The position numbers were made by a program, and so were the translations under genes. Positions 54,412 through 62,222 of a stretch of 64,000 bases of DNA are shown piece by piece. The number at the start of each line of letters is the position of its first letter. The first letter of the stretch is position 1. The notes beneath the pieces are model-generated. The model saw only the letters and a program-made list of their open reading frames with translations. It searched no databases and was not told the DNA's origin. Origin of the DNA: CAZSDW01 sp964605705 (GTDB taxonomy: Bacteria; Fidelibacterota; UBA2242); assembly GCA_964605705.1 (NCBI GenBank), contig CAZSDW010000017.1, positions 1-64,000 on the forward strand. The letters run 5' to 3'.

Positions 54412-56883
54412 CTATTCATATCTTAGTGCCTCCACCGGATTCGCCGTCGCTGCCCGGATCGCCTGCCAGCTTACCGTCAGCAGAGTAATCAATAGCGCCA
54501 AAATCGCCGCTAATAAAAACGGCCAGATGCTCAACTCAATTCGATAGGCAAAATTATGCAGCCAGTTTAAAATCAAACAGTAAGCAATTGAACAAGCGAT
54601 GGCAATCGCGATTACAACCCAGATAAGAAAGTTTTTACCAATTAAAAAGACGATCTGGCTGACGGTAGAACCCAGCACCTTACGAATCCCGATCTCTCTG
54701 GTTCGTTGTTCGGTACTGAAAGTAACCAGTCCGAAGATACCAAGATAGGCAATCAGAATCGCCAGGACGGAAAAAATAGCCAGGATTTCGCCCTGCTGTT
54801 TTTCTGCCCGATATAAACCGGCGAACATTTCATCCATAAATTCATATTCAAACGGATTATCGGGATAGATTCGATCCCAGGTGTTTATAATAAAACTAAG
54901 CGTTCGATCAACGTTCCCCGACCGAATCCTGATAATAAATACCTTCAGGAAAAAAGGCTCGTATATATAGACCATCGGTGTGACTTCGTCGCGCAACGAT
55001 GAGTAGTATAGATCATCAACAACACCAATGATCGGTCCGCGCGGCAGCGTTATGAAATTATTCTGCCAGTTGAACATGAGCCCGAGGGCGTTAGCCGGAT
55101 CGTTCAATCCCAGAGATTTTACGGCTGTTTGATTTAAGATATAGTTATACTCGTTGGCATTGAGATATTCCATTAATTCATCATGGTTTTTGACTAAATA
55201 TTGGATCGGACGGCTTTTCGCTTGCGGCAAGAAGTCATGCCCCGCCCGAAAGCGAACCTGCATCTCCCGAAAAAAATTATCGTCAACCGGCAGAATATAA
55301 ACGACTCTTCCCGATTGGTCTGGTGGAACTCCTTCGACTGTAACGAAGCCGCCATCCAGCACCGGTTTAGAGGGTTCGTCCATCGCAGCGGTAATCCCGA
55401 GGATGTCGGGATCCTGTTCCAGCGCAGCTTTAAAGTTTGAATATTTCGAAACGATTGAGTTAGTCAGGTCTTTAAGTACAATCGTTTGATCGGTCCGAAA
55501 ACCGAGTTTTTTATTTCTCAAATAGCGATATTGTTGATAATTGACAATGGCGCAAATGACCAGCGTAATGGAGATGATAAATTGCAGAACAATCAGGATT
55601 TTCCGGACAACGCCACGTTTCTGCCTGACATTAGCCGGAAGTAATGTTGCCCCTCCCTGCGACTGTGAACCGAGAAGCAGTTGGTCTACCGATGTCAAAA
55701 ACATTGCCGGATAAATTCCGGCGACTATCCCCGTCATCAGAATCAAACCGGCAAATAAAAAAATACTCGGAATAGAGTGGAGCGGATTAGTATCGAGAAT
55801 ATTACCAACCAGCCGATTGAAACCGGGGAATAAAAGTTCGACCAGGATCAAGGCCAATATTCCAGCCAGAATAGCATAGGTAATCGCTTCCAGCAAATAA
55901 TAGCCAATCATTTGTCGCCGATTAGCACCGAGAATTTTCCGAATACCGGTTTCTTTCGCCCGCTGCCCAAACCTGGCGGTTGATAAATTCATAAAATTGA
56001 AACAGGCAATTGCCAGCATGAGTAGCGCTACAACCGCCAAGATATAAATATTGCGTACATCGCCATTAACCTGCAACTCCCGGTCAAGATGAGAATGCAG
56101 GTGAATATCGGTGAGTCGCTGAAGTCTTAAAAAACTATAGGGCAGTTCCTCGGCAGGGATATATCGGCGAAGAAAATCAGGGAATTTTCCTGCCAATTTG
56201 CGAAAATCCGCATCAGGCTTGAGTAAGAGATAAACATAAGCCCAATCCTGCCGTTCCTCAGGACTTCGATAGGATGCCAAAAAGTGAATGTCAATATGCG
56301 AATTTTTCGGAACGTCCCGCATTACTCCGGTAATCTTATAACCGGTCAGTTCTCCCGGCTGATTGCCAACCACTTGAATCTCCCGGTTAAGGACGTCGGT
56401 ATTGCCAAATAATTTAATTGCCATAGCCTCGGTGATGACGACGCAATAGGGATTAACAAGCGCGGTTGCCGGATCACCCTGAAGCAGCTTAAAACTGAAC
56501 ACCTCGAAGACATTCGGATCAGTCACAAACCACTTCTCATCCCGCATCTTGAAATCGTCAATTTTCAACTCCCGGATCGGAAAAGCCTGGAATCTGATCA
56601 GATCTTCGATCTCGGGAAATACATCCGGCAGATCGTTAATCCAGGTTTCCGGAACACGGGCAAAGTGACGCTGATATCCACCAGGGTGATCATACTTACG
56701 GGTGACCCGAAAAATCCGGTCTGCATTTTCATGATAGCGATCGTAACTCAGTTCAAAACGGATGTAGACCGTGATGAGGATTACTGCCGACAGTCCGATG
56801 ACTAATCCGAGCAGATTGATGATAGAATACAATTTTCCACGATGGAGATTTCGCAGGATAGATTTGAGATACGCTCTAAACAT
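54412..56883 (-). CDS. MacB/FtsX-type ABC transporter permease, array member 1
   Basis: 823 residues, the longest of the array, starting MFRAYLKSILRNLHRGK. It begins 12 bases after the small exported-protein gene and has no clear RBS, so translational coupling is likely. FtsX loops are QRAKETGIRKILGANRRQ and QRTREIGIRKVLGST. The segment between the first FtsX block and second core has an insertion rich in Gln and Gly (LLGSQSQGGATLLPANVRQ). The end is ATANPVEALRYE. As the permease nearest to the ATPase it is the best candidate for the founding partner of the system. Confidence 0.88.
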   Translation of the reverse strand: MFRAYLKSILRNLHRGKLYSIINLLGLVIGLSAVILITVYIRFELSYDRYHENADRIFRVTRKYDHPGGYQRHFARVPETWINDLPDVFPEIEDLIRFQAFPIRELKIDDFKMRDEKWFVTDPNVFEVFSFKLLQGDPATALVNPYCVVITEAMAIKLFGNTDVLNREIQVVGNQPGELTGYKITGVMRDVPKNSHIDIHFLASYRSPEERQDWAYVYLLLKPDADFRKLAGKFPDFLRRYIPAEELPYSFLRLQRLTDIHLHSHLDRELQVNGDVRNIYILAVVALLMLAIACFNFMNLSTARFGQRAKETGIRKILGANRRQMIGYYLLEAITYAILAGILALILVELLFPGFNRLVGNILDTNPLHSIPSIFLFAGLILMTGIVAGIYPAMFLTSVDQLLLGSQSQGGATLLPANVRQKRGVVRKILIVLQFIISITLVICAIVNYQQYRYLRNKKLGFRTDQTIVLKDLTNSIVSKYSNFKAALEQDPDILGITAAMDEPSKPVLDGGFVTVEGVPPDQSGRVVYILPVDDNFFREMQVRFRAGHDFLPQAKSRPIQYLVKNHDELMEYLNANEYNYILNQTAVKSLGLNDPANALGLMFNWQNNFITLPRGPIIGVVDDLYYSSLRDEVTPMVYIYEPFFLKVFIIRIRSGNVDRTLSFIINTWDRIYPDNPFEYEFMDEMFAGLYRAEKQQGEILAIFSVLAILIAYLGIFGLVTFSTEQRTREIGIRKVLGSTVSQIVFLIGKNFLIWVVIAIAIACSIAYCLILNWLHNFAYRIELSIWPFLLAAILALLITLLTVSWQAIRAATANPVEALRYE

Positions 56884-56895
56884 AATTATTTGAGA

Positions 56896-57345
56896 TTATT
56901 GATTGTACTGTGATAAGCCCGCATCATGATTACCGTTGTTGAAAAAATTCTCATTAATATATTTCAGGAAAATCAGTGTTGCATTTTTGGTGTCTTTATT
57001 GTTTGACTGAATTATCGATTCGGGAATTTCTGAAGATTCTGTACTGTTCAAGATTAACCGAACCAGCTGAGCATGATTTCGGACAGTCGGCGAGGAACTG
57101 GATTCAGCCAGATTGTCCAGGCATCGGATGACTTCTATCTTATCCAAATCCGGTCTGATATAATCCGTAATCAAGAGATAATTCATTAAGCTCAGCTGTT
57201 TCTGCGGAGTTTGGGAGTTGACCATAGAGACAAAATTTTCATAAAAATGCGCAGGTTCTGCTTCCAGTGATCTCGCAACGCCATCAGCGGACAGGATCCA
57301 AGATAGAAAGAAAAGCGCGAATAACCATTGAATGAACTTAGACAT
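56896..57345 (-). CDS. Small exported protein of unknown function between ATPase and permeases
   Basis: 149 residues from ATG 57345, which overlaps the end of the ATPase gene by 8 bases (ATGTCTAA). The frame is open 22 codons further, inside the ATPase gene, but the chosen start gives a clean signal peptide (MSKFIQWLFALFFLSWILS). The mature part is mostly helical, with PTVRNHAQLVRLILNS resembling one HEAT-like helix pair, and an Asn-rich C-terminus (NENFFNNGNHDAGLSQYNQ). I do not recognise a family. Overlap on one side and a 12-base gap on the other suggest it is made in step with ATPase and permease, perhaps as a periplasmic adaptor, sensor or accessory subunit. Confidence 0.7.
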   Translation of the reverse strand: MSKFIQWLFALFFLSWILSADGVARSLEAEPAHFYENFVSMVNSQTPQKQLSLMNYLLITDYIRPDLDKIEVIRCLDNLAESSSSPTVRNHAQLVRLILNSTESSEIPESIIQSNNKDTKNATLIFLKYINENFFNNGNHDAGLSQYNQ

Positions 57346-58027
57346 GAAATATTTCGGCTTGATTTTCGGTGACAATCTGTCCATCAAAAAGATGGATAAT
57401 CCGGTGACCATATTCAGCGTTTGCTGGAGAGTGCGTCACCATGATGATAGTTGTACCGTTTTTATTTAATTCAGAGAGTATATTCATAACTTCATCACCA
57501 TTGGAAGAATCCAGGTTTCCGGTCGGTTCATCTGCCAGGATAACTCTTGGATTGGCGATTACCGCCCGGGCGACCGCCACACGCTGCTGCTGACCGCCGG
57601 ACAACTGCTGAGGAAAATGGTTTCGCCGATGGATAATATTCATCTGTTCGAGTTTTTCTTCGACCGTTGTCCTTCGCTTAGCAGCCGGGACACCGAGATA
57701 GAGCAAGGGTAATTCAATATTTTCAAAAACCGTCAGCTCATCAATCAGGTTGAAACTCTGGAAGACAAAGCCGATATTGTTCTTGCGCAGATTTGCCCGT
57801 TGTCGCTCTGAATAATTGGAGACCTCTTCATCAAGGAAAAAATATTCGCCCTTGCTGGGATTATCCAGCAATCCCAGAATATTCAGAAGGGTTGATTTCC
57901 CGCATCCGGAAGGTCCCATAATTGCCACAAATTCACCCTCTCTGACCTCGAAATTAACCTGGTTCAGTGCGGTTGTTTCCACTTCTTCGGTTCTGAAGAT
58001 TTTCACCAGTTCGTTTGTTTTAATCAT
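57338..58027 (-). CDS. LolD/MacB-type ABC transporter ATPase
   Basis: 229 residues, the usual length of LolD/FtsE-like ATPases. It has Walker A GPSGCGKST (38-46), Q-loop FQSFNL, signature LSGGQQQR, Walker B VILADEPTGNLDS and the H-loop VTHS. It drives MacB/LolCE-type permeases. It is the only ABC ATPase in the window and the first gene of the minus-strand operon, so it probably serves several of the seven permeases downstream, and possibly the three unlinked ones. A sigma54-like promoter lies just upstream. Confidence 0.95.
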   Translation of the reverse strand: MIKTNELVKIFRTEEVETTALNQVNFEVREGEFVAIMGPSGCGKSTLLNILGLLDNPSKGEYFFLDEEVSNYSERQRANLRKNNIGFVFQSFNLIDELTVFENIELPLLYLGVPAAKRRTTVEEKLEQMNIIHRRNHFPQQLSGGQQQRVAVARAVIANPRVILADEPTGNLDSSNGDEVMNILSELNKNGTTIIMVTHSPANAEYGHRIIHLFDGQIVTENQAEIFHV

Positions 58028-58070
58028 TATTTTGTCCTTTCAATTTTTCACTTTTTGTACTTAATTGATG

Positions 58071-58086
58071 ACAAAGATCCTGCCAA
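58071..58086 (-). promoter_or_regulatory. Candidate sigma54 promoter for the ATPase-permease operon
   Basis: On the minus strand the sequence is TTGGCAGGATCTTTGT. It matches the sigma54 pattern TTGGCACG-N4-TTGC except for C to G after TTGGCA and C to T at the last position; the GG and the TTG are exactly 10 bases apart as required (GG-N10-G). Transcription would start near 58060, about 33 bases before the ATPase ATG. The divergent gene encodes a sigma54 activator, which supports the call. Confidence 0.5.
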
Positions 58087-58125
58087 TCAGTTAATCCGTT
58101 GATAATCAGGTACTTAACGTATTTA

Positions 58126-58155
58126 TTGACATCCGGGCTGTGTAAATATTATACG
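58126..58155 (+). promoter_or_regulatory. Candidate sigma70 promoter for the response regulator gene
   Basis: TTGACA (58126-58131) and TATACG (58150-58155) are 18 bases apart on the plus strand. The left arm of the 39-base dyad covers the spacer and -10, so a protein bound there would block this promoter. The leader to ATG 58277 would be about 115 bases. Confidence 0.42.
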
Positions 58156-58177
58156 ACGATTGTATAAATTTTACACA
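58139..58177. promoter_or_regulatory. 39-base dyad, probable binding site of the sigma54 response regulator
   Basis: The arms 58139-58154 and 58162-58177 are inverted copies matching at 14 of 16 positions (outer 8, TGTGTAAA/TTTACACA, perfect; inner 6 also perfect) around a 7-base centre. The centre is about 98 bases upstream of the predicted sigma54 transcription start, typical for an NtrC-type enhancer site, and it overlaps the regulator's own sigma70-like promoter. Confidence 0.6.
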
Positions 58178-58276
58178 TTTTATATTTACTTAATGGATTA
58201 AACTCCTTACTTTATGTTCAACGAAATGGCACTATTTTAAAAATATCTTTCGATTTTACAGGAGCGGGAGATTAGT

Positions 58277-59650
58277 ATGGCAAAACGCAGTGGAAACATT
58301 CTGATTGTCGATGACAATGAAGAAATTCTGGTGGCGCTTCGTCTGTTTTTATCCGGACATTACAGCCGGGTCATCACCGAAAAGAACCCGGTCAATATTC
58401 CCGCACTGATACAGAAATCCAGCTGCGATGTAATTATGCTGGATATGAATTTCAAAGCGGGAATCAATACGGGAAATGAAGGGATCTACTGGATGAAGGA
58501 GATCCTTAAAATCGATCCCGCAGCCGTTATCATTTTTATGACAGCTTATGCCGATATCGATCTGGCGGTGCGGGCAATTCGGGAGGGAGCGACGGATTTT
58601 ATCGAGAAACCCTGGGAGGAGGATAAACTCCTTGCACGGGTTGGCGCTGCCATGAATTTGCGGCAGTCCAAACTGGAAATTGATCGCTTGAAATCCAAGC
58701 AGAAGCATCTCAGCGAGCGGATCGACCAGGACTATCCGCTCTGTATTGGTTCATCCGCCGTAATGCAGCAAGTAATTACAACGATTTCAAAAGTGGCTAA
58801 GACTGAGGCGAATATATTAATACTCGGTGAAAACGGGACCGGCAAGGAACTGATTGCCCGGGAAATCCATCGGCAATCCAAACGTGCCGGAGAGGTGTTT
58901 GTCAATGTTGATCTTGGCGCAGTCAGTGAATCGCTGTTTGAAAGTGAACTCTTCGGCTATGTCAAAGGCGCTTTTACCGATGCGAAACAGGATCGCGCCG
59001 GGCGTTTTGAAATTGCTTCCGGCGGGACACTCTTTCTGGATGAAATCGGCAATCTGCCGCTGCATCTCCAATCGAAACTGCTGACGGTGCTGCAGAATCG
59101 TGAAGTCATTCGGCTGGGTTCAAACAAAGCCATCCCTATTGATATCCGACTGATCTCTGCGACCAATAAACCGATTTTTGAGATGGCGGAAGCGGAAACC
59201 TTCCGGGAGGATCTGCTTTACCGGATTAATACGATCCAGCTGGAGTTGCCTCCATTGCGGGAACGCATCGATGATATTCCGGAGTTTGTAGAGTTTTTCC
59301 TGGAAATCTATACCGGTAAATATAATAAAAGTTGTCTAAAAGTATCCGAAGCGGCTATTTCGAAATTGAAAAGGCATCAATGGAAAGGAAATGTCCGGGA
59401 ACTGCAGCACGCAGTTGAAAAGGCAGTGATTCTGTGTGAGTCAGACCGGCTTGAAGCGGATGATTTTTTCTTTCGGTCGATAAAACGCAGCAACGATCAA
59501 ATGACGGGGACGCTGATCATTGAGGATCATGAACGCCAGCTGATTAAAAAGGCAATGACGCAATTTCAGGGAAATATTAGCAAAGCCTGCAGCGCTCTAG
59601 GCATTACCCGAAAAACGCTCTATAACAAATTAAGGAAATATGATTTATAA
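58277..59650 (+). CDS. Sigma54-dependent response regulator (NtrC family)
   Basis: 457 residues. Receiver domain about 6-120 with Asp12-Asp13, phosphoacceptor Asp56 (IMLDMNF), Thr89 and Lys111. AAA+ domain about 155-385 with Walker A GENGTGKE (184-191), Walker B TLFLDEIGN and GAFTDA (231-236), where the sixth-position Gly-to-Asp variant of GAFTGA is seen. Fis-type HTH about 415-456 (ISKACSALGITRKTLYNKLRKY, here split as ISKACSALGITR and KTLYNKLRKY). It should activate sigma54 promoters when phosphorylated by the kinase encoded next. CAGGAGCGGGAG precedes the ATG. The ATPase-permease operon, transcribed divergently, is its obvious target. Confidence 0.95.
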   Translation: MAKRSGNILIVDDNEEILVALRLFLSGHYSRVITEKNPVNIPALIQKSSCDVIMLDMNFKAGINTGNEGIYWMKEILKIDPAAVIIFMTAYADIDLAVRAIREGATDFIEKPWEEDKLLARVGAAMNLRQSKLEIDRLKSKQKHLSERIDQDYPLCIGSSAVMQQVITTISKVAKTEANILILGENGTGKELIAREIHRQSKRAGEVFVNVDLGAVSESLFESELFGYVKGAFTDAKQDRAGRFEIASGGTLFLDEIGNLPLHLQSKLLTVLQNREVIRLGSNKAIPIDIRLISATNKPIFEMAEAETFREDLLYRINTIQLELPPLRERIDDIPEFVEFFLEIYTGKYNKSCLKVSEAAISKLKRHQWKGNVRELQHAVEKAVILCESDRLEADDFFFRSIKRSNDQMTGTLIIEDHERQLIKKAMTQFQGNISKACSALGITRKTLYNKLRKYDL

Positions 59651-60983
59651 CCGTTTCAGTATCAAAACCATCATCCGAATTGGGTTAATTGCGTTGACCG
59701 GATATCTGTTTACCTGGTCGTTGACAAAAGAATACCTGGTTGTCACAAAATTTACCCTCGCAATTGTCTGGATTCTGCAAATTATCGACCTGATTCATTA
59801 TGTCAATAAAACCAACCGTCAACTGAATAATTTCCTGCAATCTCTGCGCTACCGCGACTTTGTGGGTAATCCCTCTGAAAGTGAGAAATCCTTCAAAGAA
59901 CTGAACCTCAGCTATAATGAAATTATCCATGAAATAAAAGAAGCAAAAATGGAGACGGCAAGCGAACATCATTATCTGCAAAATAGTATTGAAAATCTTG
60001 GTGTGGGCGTAATGGCTTTTGATAATGATGGAAATATCGAATTGATCAATAAGGCAGCCAAAGATATTTTCGGATTAAAGTACCTGAAGAATATTCGGTT
60101 CCTGGACTCGATTAGAAAAGACCTCTCGCAAACTGTTATGGAATTGCCCGTCGATCATCCGAAACTGATCGCCATTGAAAAGGACAGCGAACTTCAGAAA
60201 TTGTCATTCAAACGGGTCCATTTTAAAATTCGCGGCAGGGATATTCATCTTTTATCCATTCAGAATTTAAAGACCGAGCTGGAAGAAGAGGAGATCGAAG
60301 CCTGGCAAAAGTTGATCCGGGTTTTGTCCCACGAAATTATGAACTCCGTAACTCCGGTAAAGTCGCTGACCGGGACAATTATCCAGATGTTTGAAAAAGA
60401 GGGGACTGCCAAATCGATTCAGGAAATTGATGACGAGACGATTCGGAACAGTCTCGATGGATTGCATGCCATCGAAAATCGCAGTAAAGGCTTGCTGAAT
60501 TTTGTCCAATCCTATCGTAAACTTACCCGCCTGCCAAAACCACAGCCGAAAAAAGTCATGCTCAAAGCATTGCTGGAAAATATTCACAAACTGATGGAAG
60601 CGGAACTCGCTGACAATAAAATACCGCTCGAAATAACCATCGCATCCGACGATATTGAACTATACTGCGACGAACGCCTGATCAACCAGGTACTGATCAA
60701 CCTGCTGACGAACTCTCTGCAAGCCTGTCTGGATAAAGCAAACGCTGCGATAAGTCTGAGTGGATTCCAGGAAAACAATACAACGGTTATCCAGGTGCAG
60801 GATAATGGTCCGGGAATTCCGGCGGATATTATCGATAAAATTTTTATTCCGTTCTATACGACCAGAGAAAATGGGACGGGAGTCGGGCTGAGTCTTTCAA
60901 AGCAGGTGATGCGCTTGCATAACGGCAGTATTACGGTTCATTCGATACCGGATGTCGAGACCGTGTTTACATTGAAATTTTAA
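59640..60983 (+). CDS. Sensor histidine kinase (NtrY/NtrB-like, PAS domain)
   Basis: 447 residues. Two N-terminal membrane helices (about 10-27 and 33-52) are joined by only a few residues, so there is no sizeable periplasmic sensor domain. HAMP-like/coil region about 53-105, PAS domain about 112-210 (LGVGVMAFDNDGNIELINKAA), HisKA with His231 in LSHEIMNSVTPV, HATPase with NLLTNSLQA, DNGPGIP and TGVGLSLSKQ. It starts 11 bases before the regulator stop, so the two are translationally coupled. Signal detection probably happens in the membrane or through contact with other proteins, possibly the permeases. Confidence 0.93.
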   Translation: MIYNRFSIKTIIRIGLIALTGYLFTWSLTKEYLVVTKFTLAIVWILQIIDLIHYVNKTNRQLNNFLQSLRYRDFVGNPSESEKSFKELNLSYNEIIHEIKEAKMETASEHHYLQNSIENLGVGVMAFDNDGNIELINKAAKDIFGLKYLKNIRFLDSIRKDLSQTVMELPVDHPKLIAIEKDSELQKLSFKRVHFKIRGRDIHLLSIQNLKTELEEEEIEAWQKLIRVLSHEIMNSVTPVKSLTGTIIQMFEKEGTAKSIQEIDDETIRNSLDGLHAIENRSKGLLNFVQSYRKLTRLPKPQPKKVMLKALLENIHKLMEAELADNKIPLEITIASDDIELYCDERLINQVLINLLTNSLQACLDKANAAISLSGFQENNTTVIQVQDNGPGIPADIIDKIFIPFYTTRENGTGVGLSLSKQVMRLHNGSITVHSIPDVETVFTLKF

Positions 60984-61029
60984 TAATCAAATGCTTAATA
61001 GTAAAAACCAATTCATGTGGAATTAGAGA

Positions 61030-61848
61030 ATGAAATCAATTTTCCGAATAATTCTTGCCTTGATCAGACTTTTTACTTTTTTGATAATTGGAATTATGCT
61101 ATTGTTATTTGATCTCTTTATCCTGCTCATTTTCTACCCGGTTGGTAAAAAAACCTGCCGTAAAGTATCGACCTTTTTTGGTCCGATGTGGGGCACGATT
61201 TTTACTAAAATACTCGGATTTCGGATTACGATCAATGGGAAAGAGCATCTGCGGAAAAATCAAAATTACTGTATTATTTCCAACCATATGAGTTATCTGG
61301 ACATTCTGGTTTACGGTTCCTGCCTGCCGGTGCTGTTTGTATCCCGACACGATGTAAAATATTGGCCGCTGCTGGGAACGATTGCCTGGGTCCGCGGCTC
61401 GATTTTTGTCGATCGCTCCATTACCGGTTCCAGTGAGCGCCCCTATGTGAAACAGATTGTCGATTATCTGAGAATGGGATTTAATGTCCTTGTATTTCCC
61501 GAGGGAACCACGTCCAATGGTGAGGCTGTGATGCCTTTTAAGAAAACCATATTCGCATGCCCGGTCAGAGCGGAATTACCCATTTTGCCGGTGACGATAA
61601 AATATACACGAATTAATCATGAACCATTTTCGGCGTCAAACCGTGACCAGATCTGCTGGTATGGCGAGATGACTTTTCCTGACCATTTCTGGAACGTACT
61701 GAAAGTCTGGCGAATCGATGCTACGCTGACGATTCATCCGCCGGTGTTCGAGAAAGCTGAGGAGGACTGGCGCGAGCAGAATCGAACGCTTTCGGTGAAA
61801 ATTCATAATATTATTGAAGAGGGATATTTAAACAAATCAACTAATTGA
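61030..61848 (+). CDS. plsC: 1-acyl-sn-glycerol-3-phosphate acyltransferase
   Basis: 272 residues. Acyltransferase block I NHMSYLD (His86, Asp91) and block III FPEGTTSNG are present, with VSRHDVKYWPLLGTIAW between and an N-terminal membrane helix (about 11-37). It transfers an acyl chain to lysophosphatidic acid in the inner membrane to make phosphatidic acid; some family members act on ornithine lipids instead. It begins 46 bases after the histidine kinase gene on the same strand and may be cotranscribed, linking the two-component system to envelope lipids. That link is inference. Confidence 0.9.
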   Translation: MKSIFRIILALIRLFTFLIIGIMLLLFDLFILLIFYPVGKKTCRKVSTFFGPMWGTIFTKILGFRITINGKEHLRKNQNYCIISNHMSYLDILVYGSCLPVLFVSRHDVKYWPLLGTIAWVRGSIFVDRSITGSSERPYVKQIVDYLRMGFNVLVFPEGTTSNGEAVMPFKKTIFACPVRAELPILPVTIKYTRINHEPFSASNRDQICWYGEMTFPDHFWNVLKVWRIDATLTIHPPVFEKAEEDWREQNRTLSVKIHNIIEEGYLNKSTN

Positions 61849-61899
61849 ATCGGTCTGAGAACCTGAATTATTCATAAGCAATAAGGTCATATCCCGTTA

Positions 61900-61959
61900 T
61901 TAGGATTCGATTCCAATCGCCTCAAACAAACTCTTCTTGAACTCATTCTTTCCATCCAT
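61900..61959 (-). pseudogene. Possible C-terminal remnant of a reverse-strand gene
   Basis: On the minus strand a short frame ends MDGKNEFKKSLFEAIGIES before a TAA at 61900. It reads like a real protein end, lies outside the DUF362 remnant and is downstream of the helicase gene on the same strand. It could be what is left of a restriction-module gene. Evidence is thin. Confidence 0.25.
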
Positions 61960-61967
61960 GTTACAAA

Positions 61968-62165
61968 ATGTTTCCCCATATTGCTGTACTTGCGGGTACT
62001 GATCCGGTATCCATTGATCAAACCATCTTCGATCCCACCAAAAAACAGGCAGGAAAATCACTATCTGAACTCTCCTTTCCCACGCTTGATGCCACTGTTC
62101 AGCTGGAATATGGCAAAGAAATCGGGCTGGGCAGCCGCAATTATTGGCAGGAGACAGAGTTTTAA
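61968..62165 (+). pseudogene. Remnant of a DUF362-type (4Fe-4S) protein, C-terminal fragment
   Basis: 65 codons reading IAVLAGTDPVSIDQ, then QLEYGKEIGLGSRNY near the end. This order matches the C-terminus of DUF362 proteins, where an LAG-DPVA-DQ phrase is followed by YAEKIGLGSREY. The rest of the protein (metal-binding domain and ferredoxin part) is absent: the sequence upstream is not coding for it. The match is from memory of the family, not from a search. It lies in the 374-base gap between plsC and the helicase gene, which otherwise appears empty. Confidence 0.6.
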
Positions 62166-62222
62166 ATATTTTGTTGCATCAGATCCAGAATACGACGACT
62201 AAATCCCCAAAATTCTCAGGCT

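Noticed and set aside
58227..58240. Plus-strand TGGCAC followed by TATTTTAAA as a sigma54 promoter for the response regulator
   Set aside because: The -24 part is perfect but the -12 position has TAAA with no GC; the TTGACA-N18-TATACG pair upstream is the better candidate.
61900..61925. GGATTCGATTCC resembling a tRNA T-arm, possible attachment site
   Set aside because: No acceptor, D-arm or anticodon stem can be fitted around it, and the flanking bases do not pair as a T-stem.
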